DNA from: Massilioclostridium coli
GTDB lineage: Bacteria; Bacillota; Clostridia; Oscillospirales; Ruminococcaceae
Assembly: GCF_900095865.1 (NCBI RefSeq)
Contig: NZ_FMIZ01000007.1
Location: 1,548,530 to 1,612,529, forward strand
DNA: 64,000 nucleotides
Direction of reading: 5' to 3'
Translations under genes and position numbers: made by a program
Notes under the pieces: model-generated
The model's database searches: none
The model's input: the letters and a program-made list of their open reading frames with translations, nothing else
Told to the model about the DNA's origin: nothing
Shown: in pieces, positions 62,890 through 64,000 of the stretch
Layout of the letters: the number at the start of each line of letters is the position of its first letter
Position numbering within the stretch: the stretch's first letter is position 1

Positions 62890-63897
62890 ATGAAAACCAT
62901 AAACCAATATATCCAGGAGTGTTACCAACAATACTTAGAATCCCCGAAAAATGACCAGGATATTTTGTTTCAAAAGCAGCTAATTGAGCGGTTAAAAAAA
63001 GAAAACAAACAGTTTGGGCATGCAATTGTACCGGAAAATATTCCTGGTGGGATGGCCGTCCATTTTCATGGATTTCCACCAGAACCAGAATTGAAAGATA
63101 TTTTGAGATGTTTCCACCGACATGATTATTTTGAACTAATTTATGTTTATCACGGAAATTTCTATAATCAGTTCCAGGATCAAACGCTACAACTCCATCA
63201 AGGAGATTTACTCTTATTAAATTCCAATGTGCTACACAGTGTTTACACCGAATGTAAAGAGGACATTGTATTCGATATTATGATTTCCCGCAATCTATTT
63301 CAGCAGTCGGCAGCTTCTATTTTAAAGGATAACCCGCTCTTTTCTTTCTTTTTTATGGACTCGCTGTATTCCAACAATAAAAATCAGCGTTATCTATATT
63401 TTGAATCGGGTAAATCTCCAGAAGCAACAAAACTAATTCATACCATTATTCTAGAATCCATCAACCAACGCCCTTGTAAAGATAATATGATGCAGGCAGC
63501 TTTAATGATGTTATTCGCCCATTTATCTAGAATGCAAACTGAAACAAAAGGGTTACCCCTTCATCAACAGGATAAAAACTTTAAAATATTTGAGATTATC
63601 TCCTACATGGATGAAAACTGTACCTCCCTTACTTTGGAACAATTGGCAGAAAAATTTCACTATTCCACCAGCTATCTATCCAAACTCATTTTACAAACCA
63701 GCGGAAAACACTTTGGAGAACTAATCCAAAAATTTAAACTAGAAAAATCTGCTTGGTATCTGACCCACACTCCCCTTTCGATTGGAGAGATTGCCAAAGC
63801 CATTGGATTCCAGGATGAGGCGTATTTCTATCGCTTATTCAAAAAACACTATGGCATTACGCCAAAATCCTATCGCAACCAGTCTATTGCTTATTAA
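62890..63897 (+). CDS. AraC-family regulator with cupin sensor (partner of GH106 at 59247)
   Basis: The ATG at 62890 (MKTINQYIQECYQ) follows GAAAGGAAG and gives 335 residues; the longer frame from 62845 is rejected. Sensor region HRHDYFELIYVYHGNFYNQF near 78-97. HTH units are LEQLAEKFHYSTSYLSKLILQTSG and IGEIAKAIGFQDEAYFYRLFKK, ending YGITPKSYRNQ. It has the same size and layout as the four other regulators here, each beside one rhamnosidase. Confidence 0.93.
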   Translation: MKTINQYIQECYQQYLESPKNDQDILFQKQLIERLKKENKQFGHAIVPENIPGGMAVHFHGFPPEPELKDILRCFHRHDYFELIYVYHGNFYNQFQDQTLQLHQGDLLLLNSNVLHSVYTECKEDIVFDIMISRNLFQQSAASILKDNPLFSFFFMDSLYSNNKNQRYLYFESGKSPEATKLIHTIILESINQRPCKDNMMQAALMMLFAHLSRMQTETKGLPLHQQDKNFKIFEIISYMDENCTSLTLEQLAEKFHYSTSYLSKLILQTSGKHFGELIQKFKLEKSAWYLTHTPLSIGEIAKAIGFQDEAYFYRLFKKHYGITPKSYRNQSIAY

Positions 63898-63901
63898 AAA
63901 A

Positions 63902-64000
63902 TTAATTATCCAATGATTGATAAATTTGTTTCCGTTTCCCTTTATAATAGAAATATCCTACCAAATCTGCCAATATCCAACCAATTGGAATAGACCACCA
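63902..64000 (-). CDS. C-terminal end of a probable MATE-family transporter
   Basis: A minus-strand frame enters from the right edge and ends at TAA (63902-63904). Its last 32 residues read WWSIPIGWILADLVGYFYYK and then a basic tail. Trp/Ser-Ile-Pro-Ile/Gly-Trp followed by ADLVG is common at the C-terminus of MATE efflux proteins. Only the final helix is visible, so the family call is tentative. Confidence 0.5.
   Translation of the reverse strand, partial: WWSIPIGWILADLVGYFYYKGKRKQIYQSLDN

Overview
The window looks like a low-GC Gram-positive gut Clostridium, most likely Oscillospirales/Ruminococcaceae-like. The grounds are the AT-rich composition, strong AGGAGG-type ribosome-binding sites, several TTG starts, a glmS ribozyme, clostridial Rex-type operators, an OpuC-type osmolyte transporter, and surface proteins with FIVAR stalks and TGD-type sortase signals. 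The genus cannot be fixed from the sequence alone.

Region 1 (1-8.5 kb) is a leftward exopolysaccharide/capsule operon: chain-length regulator/kinase activator (cpsC), BY-kinase (cpsD), PHP-type tyrosine phosphatase (cpsB, which seems to start at an ATA codon), a membrane nucleotide-sugar 4,6-dehydratase, a small membrane ORF, a polyprenyl-phosphate sugar-1-phosphate transferase and a truncated GT4 glycosyltransferase. Upstream of cpsC is a segment of about 180 bp flanked by two inverted, dif-like 11-6-11 sites with identical spacers. It carries a good sigma-A promoter that points away from the operon in this assembly. A tyrosine recombinase gene directly abuts it. This is a strong candidate for an invertible promoter switch controlling the polysaccharide.

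Region 2 (8.8-31 kb) begins with a giant surface-anchored GH78 rhamnosidase. It continues with a gamma-carbonic-anhydrase-like protein, csoR-copZ-asnS, a solute-binding lipoprotein, an alpha/beta hydrolase, and two divergent AraC/GH106-like rhamnosidase pairs. It ends with an IS200-type element inside a dense array of hairpins.

Region 3 (31-44 kb) is housekeeping: glmS with its ribozyme, trmB, a cupin protein, adhE with two Rex-like operators, tgt, mntP, a PyrE-like phosphoribosyltransferase, an aminotransferase, a zinc-ribbon membrane protein and a second IS200-type element whose transposase has an internal deletion.

Region 4 (44.5-63.9 kb) holds a mirror-image block GH78 <- -> AraC, AraC <- -> GH106, then superoxide dismutase, an OpuC-type transporter with a permease-binding protein fusion, another divergent GH106/AraC pair, and the end of a probable MATE transporter.

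The main theme is a dispersed surface system for rhamnose-containing glycans: six very large secreted, sortase-anchored GH78/GH106-like enzymes. Five of them are transcribed divergently from their own cupin-AraC regulator, and several share near-identical anchor cassettes that seem to move between catalytic families. No sortase, rhamnose transporter or rhamnose catabolic gene is present in the window.
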